This document shows, one piece after another, positions 1-8,142 of a stretch of DNA of 64,000 nucleotides. The notes below the pieces were generated by a model. That model saw nothing but the letters and a program-made list of their open reading frames with translations. It was not told where the DNA came from and searched no databases. A program made the position numbers and the translations under genes. This DNA is from Kribbella antiqua. GTDB lineage: Bacteria > Actinomycetota > Actinomycetes > Propionibacteriales > Kribbellaceae. Location of the stretch: contig NZ_SLWR01000010.1 in the NCBI RefSeq assembly GCF_004345665.1, positions 29,977-93,976 on the forward strand, written 5' to 3'. How positions within the stretch are numbered: the first letter of the stretch is position 1; the number at the start of each line of letters is the position of its first letter.

Positions 1-234
1 CTACCGGCGCGGGAGGTCGGTACGTCGTGGTCAGAGACCGACCCAGCATCCTCGCCAGCACCCCGCGCCTCGCTCGGCCTACCGGCGCGGGAGGTCGGTA
101 CGTCGTGGTCAGAGACCGACCCAGCATCCTCGCCAGCACCCCGCGCCTCGCTCGGCCTACCGGCGCGGGAGGTCGCTACGTCGTGGTGGGAGGTCGACGC
201 AGCATCCGTGTGAGGGCCCGGCACCTCGGTCGGC
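1..234. repeat. 78-bp in-frame tandem repeats in the DUF222 gene
   Basis: Bases 1-78 and 79-156 are identical over 78 bases. Bases 157-234 are a diverged third copy and the next 60 bases are a weak fourth. 78 is a multiple of three, so each unit adds 26 residues (for example GEDAGSVSDHDVPTSRAGRP) to the linker without a frameshift. The array touches the window edge, so its total copy number is unknown. Confidence 0.9.
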
Positions 235-1331
235 GTGGCCGCCGGATTGGAGGTCACCCCGGCGTCCTCCCCAGCGCTCCGCGCCGCGGTCGACTTACCT
301 GCCGGGTGAGGCCCACTATCCGCGTGGGCGGTGCGCGGTGCGGGCGGCGTACTGGCTTGGTGGGAGGTCGGTGCGGCGGGCTTTCGGGTGGTGGAGGTGG
401 GGGCGCCGGTTTGGTTGGTGGGGTTGGAGGGCTCGGGGACGGGGTGGTCGGAGTTGGTCGGGTTGGTTAGGCGCTGGTTGCGGGCTTGACGGAGGAGTTC
501 TTCGGTGTAGTGGGAGTCGGTGATGATGCCGACCGCCTCCGAGCGGCGGTGCTGTAGGTTTCTGGTGTCGCCGATGTCCTTCAGCGCTGCGGCGATGCGG
601 CCGATCTTGGCGTTGAAGAGGAGCGCGTTCCCAGAAGACGTGCGGATGAAGATCTTCTTGGTGCCGTGCTCGTCCGAGCGACTCACGTACACGCCGCGCT
701 CCTGAGCCTTCTCCTCGGCATTCTTCCGGGCGCCCTCCGGGTCGGCGTGCTTCTTGGCGGCCTCGACGATCTTCTCCAGCCGGTCCGGGGTGAGCGAGTC
801 CACGATTTTGGCGACGCGGCGGTCAACAGCTCTGGCGGCCTCTTCGGACAAATCCAGGCAGGCGGTGGCGATCTTGCGCGCCTTCCACGGAGTCGCCTCG
901 CCCGCTTGGACCCGAGCCCAGGTGAACGGGAGCCGGTGTCGCAACGCCAGCGCCTGGCCGATGTAGTGCGCGGCGGCACCTGCCGAGACGCCGATCATCA
1001 CGCCGAACTCGGCCGGCGCGAACTCGGCGATCTCCGGGCAACCCTCACCGCCCAGCACCACGGCTCGTTCGCGGCCATCACTGGACCGGCGGCCCGGCCG
1101 CTGCGCGCAGACGTCGGGGTGATGGCGGTCGGCGAAGATCTGGGCATGTTCGATCAGCCGAGCGGCGCGCCGGTTCTCCTCGGCGCGGTGCTCGGCGGCC
1201 GACTCCAGCAACTCCGGGGTCGGCAACGAGGTCAGGTCTCCATCGAACATGTGTTCGATCTTACGCCACAGCTCACCGCGAGACAAACCGGAAGATGACC
1301 AGAATCCCTTATCCACAAGGCGAAACGTCAC
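1..1331 (-). CDS. DUF222 (13E12-type) domain protein, C-terminus beyond left edge
   Basis: Reading the minus strand gives a continuous frame that leaves the window at base 1, so the C-terminus is missing. The N-terminal part (MFDGDLTSLPTPELLESAAEH, then a helical region with PGRRS and ALRHRLPFTWARVQAG) is typical of DUF222/13E12 proteins, which usually carry an HNH nuclease domain further downstream; none is visible before the edge. After the DUF222 region comes a long low-complexity Pro/Ser/Thr/Gly linker made of 26-residue repeats. I used the GTG at 1331, which follows AAGGAG at a short distance; the ATG at 1250 (MFDGDL) is the main alternative and the ATG at 1361 is also in frame. Such proteins are multi-copy in actinobacteria and their biological role is unclear. 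Confidence 0.7.
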   Translation of the reverse strand, partial: MTFRLVDKGFWSSSGLSRGELWRKIEHMFDGDLTSLPTPELLESAAEHRAEENRRAARLIEHAQIFADRHHPDVCAQRPGRRSSDGRERAVVLGGEGCPEIAEFAPAEFGVMIGVSAGAAAHYIGQALALRHRLPFTWARVQAGEATPWKARKIATACLDLSEEAARAVDRRVAKIVDSLTPDRLEKIVEAAKKHADPEGARKNAEEKAQERGVYVSRSDEHGTKKIFIRTSSGNALLFNAKIGRIAAALKDIGDTRNLQHRRSEAVGIITDSHYTEELLRQARNQRLTNPTNSDHPVPEPSNPTNQTGAPTSTTRKPAAPTSHQASTPPAPRTAHADSGPHPAGKSTAARSAGEDAGVTSNPAATPTEVPGPHTDAASTSHHDVATSRAGRPSEARGAGEDAGSVSDHDVPTSRAGRPSEARGAGEDAGSVSDHDVPTSRAG

Positions 1332-1405
1332 ACTCTCCTTACTCAGAAACCGGGTATGCATGAGCGCGGAGAGCCGCGCGACTTGGCGGGCGAGGGCGTC
1401 GGCTG

Positions 1406-1818
1406 CTAGGCCGTGTGGCTAAAGGTCTGGACCCAGTGGAGTGTGGCTGCGAGGCACTGCCCGCGTGGTTGTTTCGGGCAGTCTTGTCTGATCGCATTGC
1501 GAGCCCACGCCACATTTTCAGCCTGTTGAAGCACGGCTCTACGACGTTGCGGCCCCGGTAGCGCTCACGCTGCTCGTCACCGAAGTCGATCGGCCTCCCG
1601 GGCCGCTTGCGGCGGTGGGCGGTCTGGTCGTCACGTTCCGGGATCGTCGCGGCCACACCGCGCTCCCGTGCGCCGGTCCACAGGGAGGGCGGCCTGTTGC
1701 CTTCGGCGCCGGGAACAGCGGCCCGATCACCGCCCACGCCTTATCCGAGACCACGTCACGCGACACGAGCACAAGGCTGCGCCCGAGGACATCAAAGACC
1801 CTCTAGCAACGCGCCAGG
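1406..1818 (-). mobile_element. Remnant of an IS5-like insertion sequence
   Basis: The left end CTAGGCCGTGTGGCTAAAGG (1406-1425) and the right end CCCTCTAGCAACGCGCCAGG (1799-1818) are imperfect inverted repeats that bracket a broken transposase on the minus strand. Both ends resemble the GGCCGTGTTGCTAAAGG termini seen in actinobacterial IS5-family elements. The element is about 0.4 kb, roughly half the size expected, so it is an internally deleted, non-autonomous remnant. A further similar end lies at 2291-2323. Confidence 0.65.
1428..1772 (-). pseudogene. Broken IS5-family transposase
   Basis: The N-terminal piece starts at GTG 1772 and reads VVSDKAWAVIGPLFPAPK followed by GRPP, the usual start of IS5-group DDE transposases. 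The C-terminal piece, in another frame, reads YRGRNVVEPCFNRLKMWRGL then AMRSDKTAR, which is the conserved end of the same family (the NVVERCFNRLK region carrying the last catalytic Glu). The central catalytic core of about 150 residues is missing and the frame changes between the pieces, so no active enzyme can be made. Confidence 0.75.
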
Positions 1819-1866
1819 TGACTGACCGAGACTCACTGCCCGCGCGCACCACGAAGCGTCGACTGG

Positions 1867-2190
1867 TCAGACGGGATCGGTGAACGAGATCGGCTTGCCG
1901 GTGGCGCGGGCGTATGCGATCTCCCTGCTCGTGGACTCGCCGATATACCCGCCGGGGTTGACGACGAGAACGCGGTCAGCCAGGTCGATCTTGCGCAGGT
2001 GGAGGGCGCCCAACGCGGTCTTCTGCTCGTTGGTGATGAACTCGTTTGCTTCGTGATCCTCGGCGCGCAGGAAGACGCCTGGCGCGACGACGATGACGCC
2101 TGCAAAGGTCAAGTCGCGGTTCGCCGCGCGCATCTCGTCCACGAACCGGGTAGAGCCGCAGATGCACACAATCTCAGGTCGGTCAGGCAC
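1867..2190 (-). CDS. Small nucleoside 2-deoxyribosyltransferase-like protein
   Basis: This 107-residue protein begins PEIVCICGSTRF, a motif shared by the nucleoside 2-deoxyribosyltransferase-like/DUF4406 family (Rossmann-like proteins that bind nucleotides). It continues with VVAPGVFLRAEDHEAN and ends with a NPGGYIGESTSREIAYA helix, where the Glu is in the position of the family's catalytic Glu. Start is GTG 2190 with AAGGA about 7 bases upstream. It lies between IS-type ends (1799-1818 and 2291-2323), so it may have moved with them. The biochemical substrate is not known from sequence. Confidence 0.7.
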   Translation of the reverse strand: MPDRPEIVCICGSTRFVDEMRAANRDLTFAGVIVVAPGVFLRAEDHEANEFITNEQKTALGALHLRKIDLADRVLVVNPGGYIGESTSREIAYARATGKPISFTDPV

Positions 2191-2290
2191 AGCTCAGTCC
2201 TTGGATCGAACGGGTAACCGTCAGTACGCGCGTTGACGTCACGGACAGCAATACGAGCCAACAGTTTACGCAGCGAGATGGAGTGCGCCC

Positions 2291-2323
2291 GGCTCACCAA
2301 CTCCCTTTAGCAACACGGCCTAG
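2291..2323 (-). repeat. Solo IS-type terminal inverted repeat
   Basis: The minus strand from 2323 reads CTAGGCCGTGTTGCTAAAGG followed by GAGTTGGTGAGCC. It is the inverted partner of the left IS end at 1406-1425 (one mismatch over 20 bases) and a better match to it than the end at 1799-1818. No transposase is next to it. Both outer copies begin with CTAG, a frequent target of IS5-group elements. Confidence 0.65.
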
Positions 2324-2380
2324 CGGCGCTGGACTTGGCTGCGGCGGCGCCGGCTTGGCTGCTGGCGGTGGTCGGTGGGG

Positions 2381-3583
2381 TCAGTCGTTCTGGGGTGCCT
2401 GGGGAGCGAGTTCGTCGAGAGGGCGGTGGGCGCGGTCGGCGGGGGCGCGGCGGGTGTGGAGGTTGTGGCGGCGGGTGGATCGGTCGGCGGGGCGGTGGCG
2501 GCGGCTGAGGGTGATCAGGAGGGTGATCAGGGGGATGGTGATCAGGTAGGCGGTGCGGAGGTCGGCGACGCGGGCCAGGGCGGCTAGGGCTGCGGGTGTC
2601 AGGAGGATTGCTGTGCCGGATGCGAGGGCGCCGATCGCTGCCAGTCGGGTCGGATTGAGGCCGGGAGTGGCGACCAGTGCGGCCAACGTGACCGGGTAGA
2701 GCGGCGCGACTCCGACGCCGGCTGTCACCAGGCCGATCGTCACAGCGGCGGGTGCGTCGAAGAGGCTGACGAGTAGCGTGCCGATGATCGCGAGCAGACC
2801 GGCGGGCACGACCGGCGACCAGCCGCGCCAGTGGATCGGACCGATCGCGCGTCCAACCGCCATCCCGATCGGGAACGCACTACCCAGGAGCGCGGCCGTT
2901 GCCATCGGCAACCCTGCGGCCACCAACCGGGCAACCGCCCAGACGACGAAGCAGAACTCGACCCCAACCGCCAGTACCACCCGCAGCCACCCCAGCGCGA
3001 TGGTCACAGCCGCAGCCTTGGTCGGTGACGGCTCCCCGCGCAGGGGCTCAGCGCCCGCCTTGCCCTTCACGACGGCGAGAGCGACAAGCGGCGGTACGGC
3101 GGCCAGCAGCGCCAGACGGCCGGTGGGACCGAAGGAGTCGACTGCACCGATCGCAATAGGCGCAAGGATGCCCACAGCGCTGGCAACAGCGTTGACGCGA
3201 CTCAGCCGGGCAGCTGCAGTCGGCCCACGCAGTACGAGTGGAGCGACCAGAACGAGCAGTGCGCCACCCAGCCCGATACACAGCCCGCCTGCGACCGCTA
3301 CGCCGTACGTGGGCGCGAGAGCAAGCAGAACAGCGCCGACGGCACAGATGAGGGAGCCGATGCGCAGGGCGGTCGTGAGCGGCCACGACTGCAGCAGTCT
3401 GGGGCCGACAACCGCGATGACGATCAGCCCGACGGCGAAGGCGGACGAGAGTAGGGCGAGTTTGCCGGTGGGCTCGTTCAGGTCCCGTGCGAGCATCGCA
3501 ATGCACGCGCCAAGCCCGGTCAGCAGGAAGCCCATCGACGAGAGGCCGACTCCGATCCGGAGCTGGTCCGTCCGGCCGGTCAT
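2381..3583 (-). CDS. MFS transporter
   Basis: The 400-residue protein has about twelve hydrophobic segments in two halves of six separated by a charged loop near residue 180 (KGKAGAEPLRGEP), the normal major facilitator layout. It ends in a basic cytoplasmic tail of about 45 residues. Its ATG overlaps the stop of the upstream HAD gene by four bases (ATGA), so the two are translationally coupled. A divergent ROK regulator suggests control by a sugar-like ligand, but the transported substrate cannot be read from the sequence. Confidence 0.8.
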   Translation of the reverse strand: MTGRTDQLRIGVGLSSMGFLLTGLGACIAMLARDLNEPTGKLALLSSAFAVGLIVIAVVGPRLLQSWPLTTALRIGSLICAVGAVLLALAPTYGVAVAGGLCIGLGGALLVLVAPLVLRGPTAAARLSRVNAVASAVGILAPIAIGAVDSFGPTGRLALLAAVPPLVALAVVKGKAGAEPLRGEPSPTKAAAVTIALGWLRVVLAVGVEFCFVVWAVARLVAAGLPMATAALLGSAFPIGMAVGRAIGPIHWRGWSPVVPAGLLAIIGTLLVSLFDAPAAVTIGLVTAGVGVAPLYPVTLAALVATPGLNPTRLAAIGALASGTAILLTPAALAALARVADLRTAYLITIPLITLLITLSRRHRPADRSTRRHNLHTRRAPADRAHRPLDELAPQAPQND

Positions 3584-4209
3584 CCCGCTGACAAGTCGGT
3601 AGACCCGGTGTCGGCTGAGAGCAGCTCAGCGAGCTGGTGGAGGTCAGTCAGCTGGATGTCCGCCTGCAGCCCCTTCAGACCCGCTGTGACGGCTCCAGCT
3701 GCGCGGCCGGCGGCCAAGCCGACCTCAGCGTCTTCCACGACCAGGCAGTGCTGCGGCGGTACGCCGAGCAGCTCTGCGGCACGCAGGTACCCCTCGGGGT
3801 CGGGCTTGCCACGAGTGATGTCTTCGACCGTGACGAGGACAGGTGGTTCGATGCCGGCTACTGCGAGGCGTACCTTTGCCAGCCGGTTGTCCGCACTGGT
3901 GACGACCGCCCACGGCAGTCGCAGGGTGCTCAACAGCTCTACCGCGCCACGCGTGGCCACGACGTCGGACAGGTCGTCGTACTGGAGTTCCAGCTGGCGG
4001 ACCGCGGCGGCGGCTCGCTCTTCAGCGGAGAGGTCGGGGCGAAGACGGTCGACCGTTGACTCGGCCGGACTGCCGTGAGCGATCGCGAGTACGTCGGCAG
4101 GGTCCACGCCGTACTCATGCGACCAGATCGTCCACGCGCGCTCGACTGCGGCGTCGGAGTCGACCAAAGTGCCGTCCATGTCGAACAGGACGGCCCGGAT
4201 GTGCCTCAT
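3580..4209 (-). CDS. HAD-family sugar-phosphate phosphatase/phosphoglucomutase-like
   Basis: A 209-residue HAD hydrolase. Motif I is DMDGTLVDSD near residue 10, motif II is the VTSADN segment, motif III is the Lys in RGKPDPEGYL, and motif IV is VVEDAEVGLAAG, all present. The size and the helical cap between motifs I and II match the beta-phosphoglucomutase/YfbT-like group that acts on small phosphorylated sugars. I chose ATG 4209, preceded by GGAGGGG. The gene is coupled to the MFS gene and divergent from a ROK regulator, which supports a role in sugar-phosphate handling. Confidence 0.82.
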   Translation of the reverse strand: MRHIRAVLFDMDGTLVDSDAAVERAWTIWSHEYGVDPADVLAIAHGSPAESTVDRLRPDLSAEERAAAAVRQLELQYDDLSDVVATRGAVELLSTLRLPWAVVTSADNRLAKVRLAVAGIEPPVLVTVEDITRGKPDPEGYLRAAELLGVPPQHCLVVEDAEVGLAAGRAAGAVTAGLKGLQADIQLTDLHQLAELLSADTGSTDLSAG

Positions 4210-4257
4210 CACCCCTCCAAATAAACTCGCTCTCCGAGCATAAGGTAGAACGATGCC

Positions 4258-5409
4258 ATGACGACAGGGGTACGCCGCGGCCAGTGGCAGACGGCAGCCG
4301 ACGTACTGGCGCGGGTGAGCCGCCAGCCTGGGATCACCCGCGCGGCGGTGGCGCGGGAGCTGCGGCTGAGCACCGGTTCGGCGACTGAGATCACTGCTCG
4401 GCTGCGCGACGTACACCTCCTCACTGAGGCGCCCGCGCCCAGCCAGGGACGTGGGCGGCCGACCACTGTGCTGCGGGCGCATCCGCAGGGTCCGGTGGCC
4501 CTGGCACTCGACCTGCGGCAGGGCAGTTGGCGCAGTGCCGTGGTTTCGCTCGATGGATCGTTCCTGGATCAGCAGTCCAAGCGGCACCGGAGCCGACGGC
4601 CGCAGGTGGTACTTGGCAACCTGCAGAGAGTCGTCAAGGACACACAGCAGCAGTACGGCGAGCGCCTGCAGGTGGTGGGCCTCGCAGCACCAGGCACCAT
4701 CCGTGACAACCGTCTGATGCAGGCTCCGACACTGGACTGGGCGGAGCTGGACCTCGAGACGATCACAGACCTCCCACTGCTTGCCGGGAACGACGCAACG
4801 CTCAGTGGTGTGGCAGAAGCTCGCACGGGAGCTGCCGCAGGGGCTGGTACGGCGTTGCACCTCATCGTCGAGGTGGGTATCGGCGGCACCTTGCTCATCG
4901 ACGGCGTACCGGCGCAGGGCGCCTCAGGAGCTGGTGGCGAGTACGGGCACGTGCCGTTCGGCGACCGCAGTCGGCCATGCCCTTGTGGCGCCAGAGGGTG
5001 CTGGGACCTGGAGATCGATGGGCGGGCGCTGGCACGCCATCTGAAGGAGCCGGCCCCGAAGGACCCGTACGGCTACACCGAGGCGGTCCTTCAGCGCACA
5101 GACCGCGCAGCCGCGCGCGCTGTCGCCAGAGTGGTCGCCGCACTCGCCGCAGGCATCGCCGGCCTCGTCAACGCGCACGACCCCGACGTGGTGACGCTGG
5201 GCGGCCTGGCGATACCACTCCGCGCTGCAGCGGAGTCCACCTTCGAGCAGGCGTACCTAGCCGGCCTGATGAACTTCCATCGCGCCTCTCCCCCGCCAGT
5301 GCTCCCCGCTGCGCACCAGCCCGACGGTCCGCTGCGCGGTGCGGCAGCGCTGGCCCTCGACTACCTCACCGCCGAGCCGTTCATAGCTGGCTGGGCGGAT
5401 CGTCCGTAG
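4258..5409 (+). CDS. ROK-family transcriptional regulator
   Basis: The 383-residue protein has an N-terminal winged helix (GITRAAVARELRLSTGSATE) and a ROK kinase-like domain. The zinc-binding signature is visible as GEYGHVPFG followed by CPCGARGCW. The ATP-binding segment of the true kinases (DxGxT) is replaced by LDLRQGSWR, so it is likely a pure regulator rather than a sugar kinase. It is divergent from the HAD/MFS operon across 48 bases that include the short dyad CTCG-N5-CGAG (4226-4238), a possible operator. Its end overlaps the convergent DinB gene by 29 bases. Confidence 0.82.
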   Translation: MTTGVRRGQWQTAADVLARVSRQPGITRAAVARELRLSTGSATEITARLRDVHLLTEAPAPSQGRGRPTTVLRAHPQGPVALALDLRQGSWRSAVVSLDGSFLDQQSKRHRSRRPQVVLGNLQRVVKDTQQQYGERLQVVGLAAPGTIRDNRLMQAPTLDWAELDLETITDLPLLAGNDATLSGVAEARTGAAAGAGTALHLIVEVGIGGTLLIDGVPAQGASGAGGEYGHVPFGDRSRPCPCGARGCWDLEIDGRALARHLKEPAPKDPYGYTEAVLQRTDRAAARAVARVVAALAAGIAGLVNAHDPDVVTLGGLAIPLRAAAESTFEQAYLAGLMNFHRASPPPVLPAAHQPDGPLRGAAALALDYLTAEPFIAGWADRP

Positions 5410-5989
5410 CCGCCTCGTCCGGCTTGGGCTTGGGCACAATCGGCGGTTCGACCCGAGCCAGGATCGTGATGATGTCGTGGCGGTGGTGCTGGATCTCGTG
5501 AGCCGTGTGCCGGATGATCCAGCCCAGCGTGCGCGGCGCTCGCACCGGGTAGTTGTAGAGGCCCAGCTTGCCCAGCTGAGGCGGTGTGAGCACCCGGGCA
5601 GCGGCACCGAACTCCCGTGCGAACCGCATGAGCGCGGCCGCGACCTCCATCGGGTCCTGGTCCTCGTACTTGAGCTGCTTCACCCGCCCAGTTCGGTCCA
5701 TCGGCGCGTAGACAGGCCGGTCCTCGGCTAGACACTGCGCGATCCGCGCCCGCTGGGTCTCCAGTACGTCGCGCACGTGGCACGCGTATTCGATCGCCGA
5801 CCACACCTCAGGCTCCGGCCGCAGCCGTACGACGTCCGGGTCGGGACCAGCCGCGGCCTTGGTCAGCGCCATACTGCAGTCCGCAGCCTGCCGGATCAGC
5901 GTGGTCACAGTGCCCTGCAAGTCACCCGTGTCGTAGTCGAACCCGCACTCGTCACAGCGCCCGTCCACCGGTGGCTGCTGCTTGGTCAA
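5381..5989 (-). CDS. DinB-family putative metal-dependent protein
   Basis: The 202-residue protein begins with a CDECGFDYDTG zinc-ribbon-like segment and continues as a four-helix DinB-like fold. Putative metal ligands are His in AIEYACHVRD and the pair in RHTAHEIQHHRHD. Proteins of this shape are often annotated as maleylpyruvate isomerase-like or mycothiol-dependent DinB enzymes. It starts at TTG 5989, which overlaps the thiD stop (TTGA) and has GGGAG upstream, so it is the last gene of the thiL-thiD transcript. The substrate is unknown. Confidence 0.75.
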   Translation of the reverse strand: MTKQQPPVDGRCDECGFDYDTGDLQGTVTTLIRQAADCSMALTKAAAGPDPDVVRLRPEPEVWSAIEYACHVRDVLETQRARIAQCLAEDRPVYAPMDRTGRVKQLKYEDQDPMEVAAALMRFAREFGAAARVLTPPQLGKLGLYNYPVRAPRTLGWIIRHTAHEIQHHRHDIITILARVEPPIVPKPKPDEAATDDPPSQL

Positions 5990-6774
5990 CTGCTACTCCC
6001 TCTGAATCGCCAGGCGTGATCGACCGGGCCGATGCCACCGCCGAGTGCGAACCCGGCCGCGATCGCCCCAGTCACGTACTCCTTGGCCGCGCCCACCGCG
6101 GCAGGTACGTCGTACCCACGGGCCAGGTACGACGCGATGGCACTGGCCAAGGTGCATCCGGTGCCGTGGGTGTGGCTGTTGTCGTGCCGTGGTGCGCTGT
6201 ACTCCCGTCGTACGCCGGGACCGTGCAACACGTCCACCGCGACCGGTCCGTCGTCGTGGCCGCCCTTGACGAGCACCCACTTGGCACCGGCCTCCAGCAA
6301 AACCTCTGCGGCCAGTTCGCGGTCGTCCACGCCGGAGACCGGACCCAGCTCGGTCAGGTTCGGTGTCAGGACTGTTGCCAGCGGCACGATCTCCGACCGT
6401 ACGGCGTCCATTGCGTCGGCAGCGAGCAGAGCGTCACCGTGCTTGGACACCGACACCGGGTCGACCACTACCGGCACTGACGGCGGCAGCGTCCGCAGCA
6501 GCGAGGCCACGACCCGGACCATCGACGCGGAGGCCAGCATGCCGGTCTTGACCGCGTCTACACCGATGTCGTCCACCACGCTGCGGAACTGCGCCCGGAC
6601 CTGCTCCTCCGGCAACTCCCACGCGCCCTGGACGCCGAGGCTGTTCTGGGCTGTGATCGCGGTCAGCACGCTCATCCCGTGTACGCCGTTGGCCAGCATC
6701 GCCTTCAGATCCGCCTGGATGCCGGCTCCGCCTCCCGAGTCGGATCCGGCGACGGTCAACACTCTGGGCAGCAT
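5986..6774 (-). CDS. thiD: Hydroxymethylpyrimidine/phosphomethylpyrimidine kinase
   Basis: ThiD phosphorylates HMP and HMP-phosphate to HMP-diphosphate in thiamine synthesis. The protein starts MLPRVLTVAGSDSGGGAGIQ, the family signature for substrate binding, and has the GTGC anion hole in HTHGTGCTLASAIA near residue 210. Length is 262 residues, as usual. I chose ATG 6774 rather than the upstream in-frame ATGs because AGGAG lies six bases upstream and the start then sits just after the thiL stop (6776-6778). The gene is cotranscribed with thiL. Confidence 0.92.
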   Translation of the reverse strand: MLPRVLTVAGSDSGGGAGIQADLKAMLANGVHGMSVLTAITAQNSLGVQGAWELPEEQVRAQFRSVVDDIGVDAVKTGMLASASMVRVVASLLRTLPPSVPVVVDPVSVSKHGDALLAADAMDAVRSEIVPLATVLTPNLTELGPVSGVDDRELAAEVLLEAGAKWVLVKGGHDDGPVAVDVLHGPGVRREYSAPRHDNSHTHGTGCTLASAIASYLARGYDVPAAVGAAKEYVTGAIAAGFALGGGIGPVDHAWRFRGSSS

Positions 6775-6775
6775 C

Positions 6776-7738
6776 TCAACTCCTGAAATGGGCATGGCCG
6801 GACTCATAGGCGTACGGCGCGCCGTCCACCGTCACGGTCCCGGCCGGCCGGTCCTCGTTGCCCTCCGCAACCGAACCGATCACGGTCCAGCCCTCGGGCA
6901 CGTCGGCCGGCTCGAATGTTCCGACCAGTGCGTGGTCCTCGCCACCGGTCAGGATCAACTGCAGCGCGTCCGCCCCGGTCGCAGCCGCCACAGCCTGCAG
7001 TGGCTCGGGCACGGTCATCGCCTGCGTGTGTACGTCGATCGTCACCTGACTGGCGACCGCGATGTGCTCGAGGTCGGCGAGCAGGCCATCGCTCACGTCG
7101 CACAGCGAGGAGGCGCCTGCGAGCGCCGCACGCGGACCTTCGGCGTACGGCGGCTGTGGCCGGCGGTGCGCATCCACGACGGACCGGGGTGAGCGGAAGC
7201 CGCGAGACAGCACCATGTAGCCCGCCTCCGCCCAGCCGAGCCGGCCGGTCACGGCGACCTCGTCACCGGGCCGGGCGCCAGATCGCAGTACGGGCGGACG
7301 GCCGTCCAGCGAACCGAACGCGGTCACCGAGACGACGATCTTGTCGGACTGCACGGTGTCGCCACCGACAATGCTCACCTCGACCAGCTCGCACTCGTCG
7401 ACCAGGCCCTGGTTGAGCTCCAGCGCCCACGCCGTCGGCAGGTCGGCGGGCGCGCCGAACCCGACCACCAGAGAGGTCGGCCGGGCACCCATCGCCATGA
7501 TGTCGGCCAGGTTCTGCGCGGCGGCCTTACGGCCCACGTCGTACGCCGACGACCAGTCCCGGCGGAAGTGGCGGCCCTCCACCAGCAGGTCCGTCGTGAT
7601 CACCATCCGGCCGTCCGGCACCGCCACCACGGCCGCGTCGTCGCCCGGTCCGACCAGAACGTCCTCAGCTGTGGACAGCCCCTTGGTCACGGCCGCGATC
7701 AGGCCGAACTCACCGGTGCTCCCCAACGTCTCTGTCAC
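6776..7738 (-). CDS. thiL: Thiamine-monophosphate kinase
   Basis: ThiL converts thiamine phosphate to thiamine diphosphate, the last step of the pathway. The 320-residue protein has the PurM-like ATP-binding region GPGDDAAVV, TTDLLVEGRHF, and the Mg-binding segment SIVGGDTVQSD. DVSDGLLADLEH and LTGGEDHALV complete the conserved set. It starts at GTG 7738 with GGGAGG about ten bases upstream. Placement beside an Lrp-like gene and a DUF3515 lipoprotein gene is usual in actinobacteria. Confidence 0.93.
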   Translation of the reverse strand: MTETLGSTGEFGLIAAVTKGLSTAEDVLVGPGDDAAVVAVPDGRMVITTDLLVEGRHFRRDWSSAYDVGRKAAAQNLADIMAMGARPTSLVVGFGAPADLPTAWALELNQGLVDECELVEVSIVGGDTVQSDKIVVSVTAFGSLDGRPPVLRSGARPGDEVAVTGRLGWAEAGYMVLSRGFRSPRSVVDAHRRPQPPYAEGPRAALAGASSLCDVSDGLLADLEHIAVASQVTIDVHTQAMTVPEPLQAVAAATGADALQLILTGGEDHALVGTFEPADVPEGWTVIGSVAEGNEDRPAGTVTVDGAPYAYESGHAHFRS

Positions 7739-7865
7739 GTCAACAGACCTCCCATGTACCCACGGGGAGTCTAGGCGGTACCGTGACCGGGCAACGAAGA
7801 GTACGCCCGGCCGTCTCGCAGTACCCCCGCAGTGTCACGGCCGGAGCCCAGCTGAGGACGACTGA

Positions 7866-8114
7866 GTGGAGAACGACGTGGTGGTCCAGGCCTACATCCT
7901 GATCCAGACCGAGGTCGGCAAGGCAGCCGATGTCGCGGCACAGATCGCCGAGGTCCAGGGCGTCACCCTGGCCGAGGACGTCACCGGTCCGTACGACGTG
8001 ATCGTCCGCGCGGAAGCCCGCAACGTCGACGAACTGGGCAAACTGGTGGTTGCCCGGGTCCAGAACGTGCCCGGCATCACCCGCACCCTGACCTGCCCCG
8101 TCGTCCACATCTGA
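7866..8114 (+). CDS. Stand-alone Lrp/AsnC ligand-binding domain protein
   Basis: This 82-residue protein consists only of the RAM (AsnC C-terminal) domain: VQAYILIQTEVGKAADV, then GPYDVIVRAEA, then PGITRTLTCPVV. There is no DNA-binding helix-turn-helix. Such short proteins form the same beta-alpha-beta dimers and octamers as Lrp and may sense small molecules or pair with full-length regulators. GTG 7866 is used; GTG 7878, with GGAG seven bases before it, is an equally good start. Confidence 0.82.
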   Translation: MENDVVVQAYILIQTEVGKAADVAAQIAEVQGVTLAEDVTGPYDVIVRAEARNVDELGKLVVARVQNVPGITRTLTCPVVHI

Positions 8115-8142
8115 CCGATCCGGGGTCCCGCCTCGTTTCCGC

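Noticed and set aside
1..234. CRISPR-like array
   Set aside because: Units are 78 bases without spacers, in frame with a coding region, and change by point mutations; this is a coding tandem repeat.
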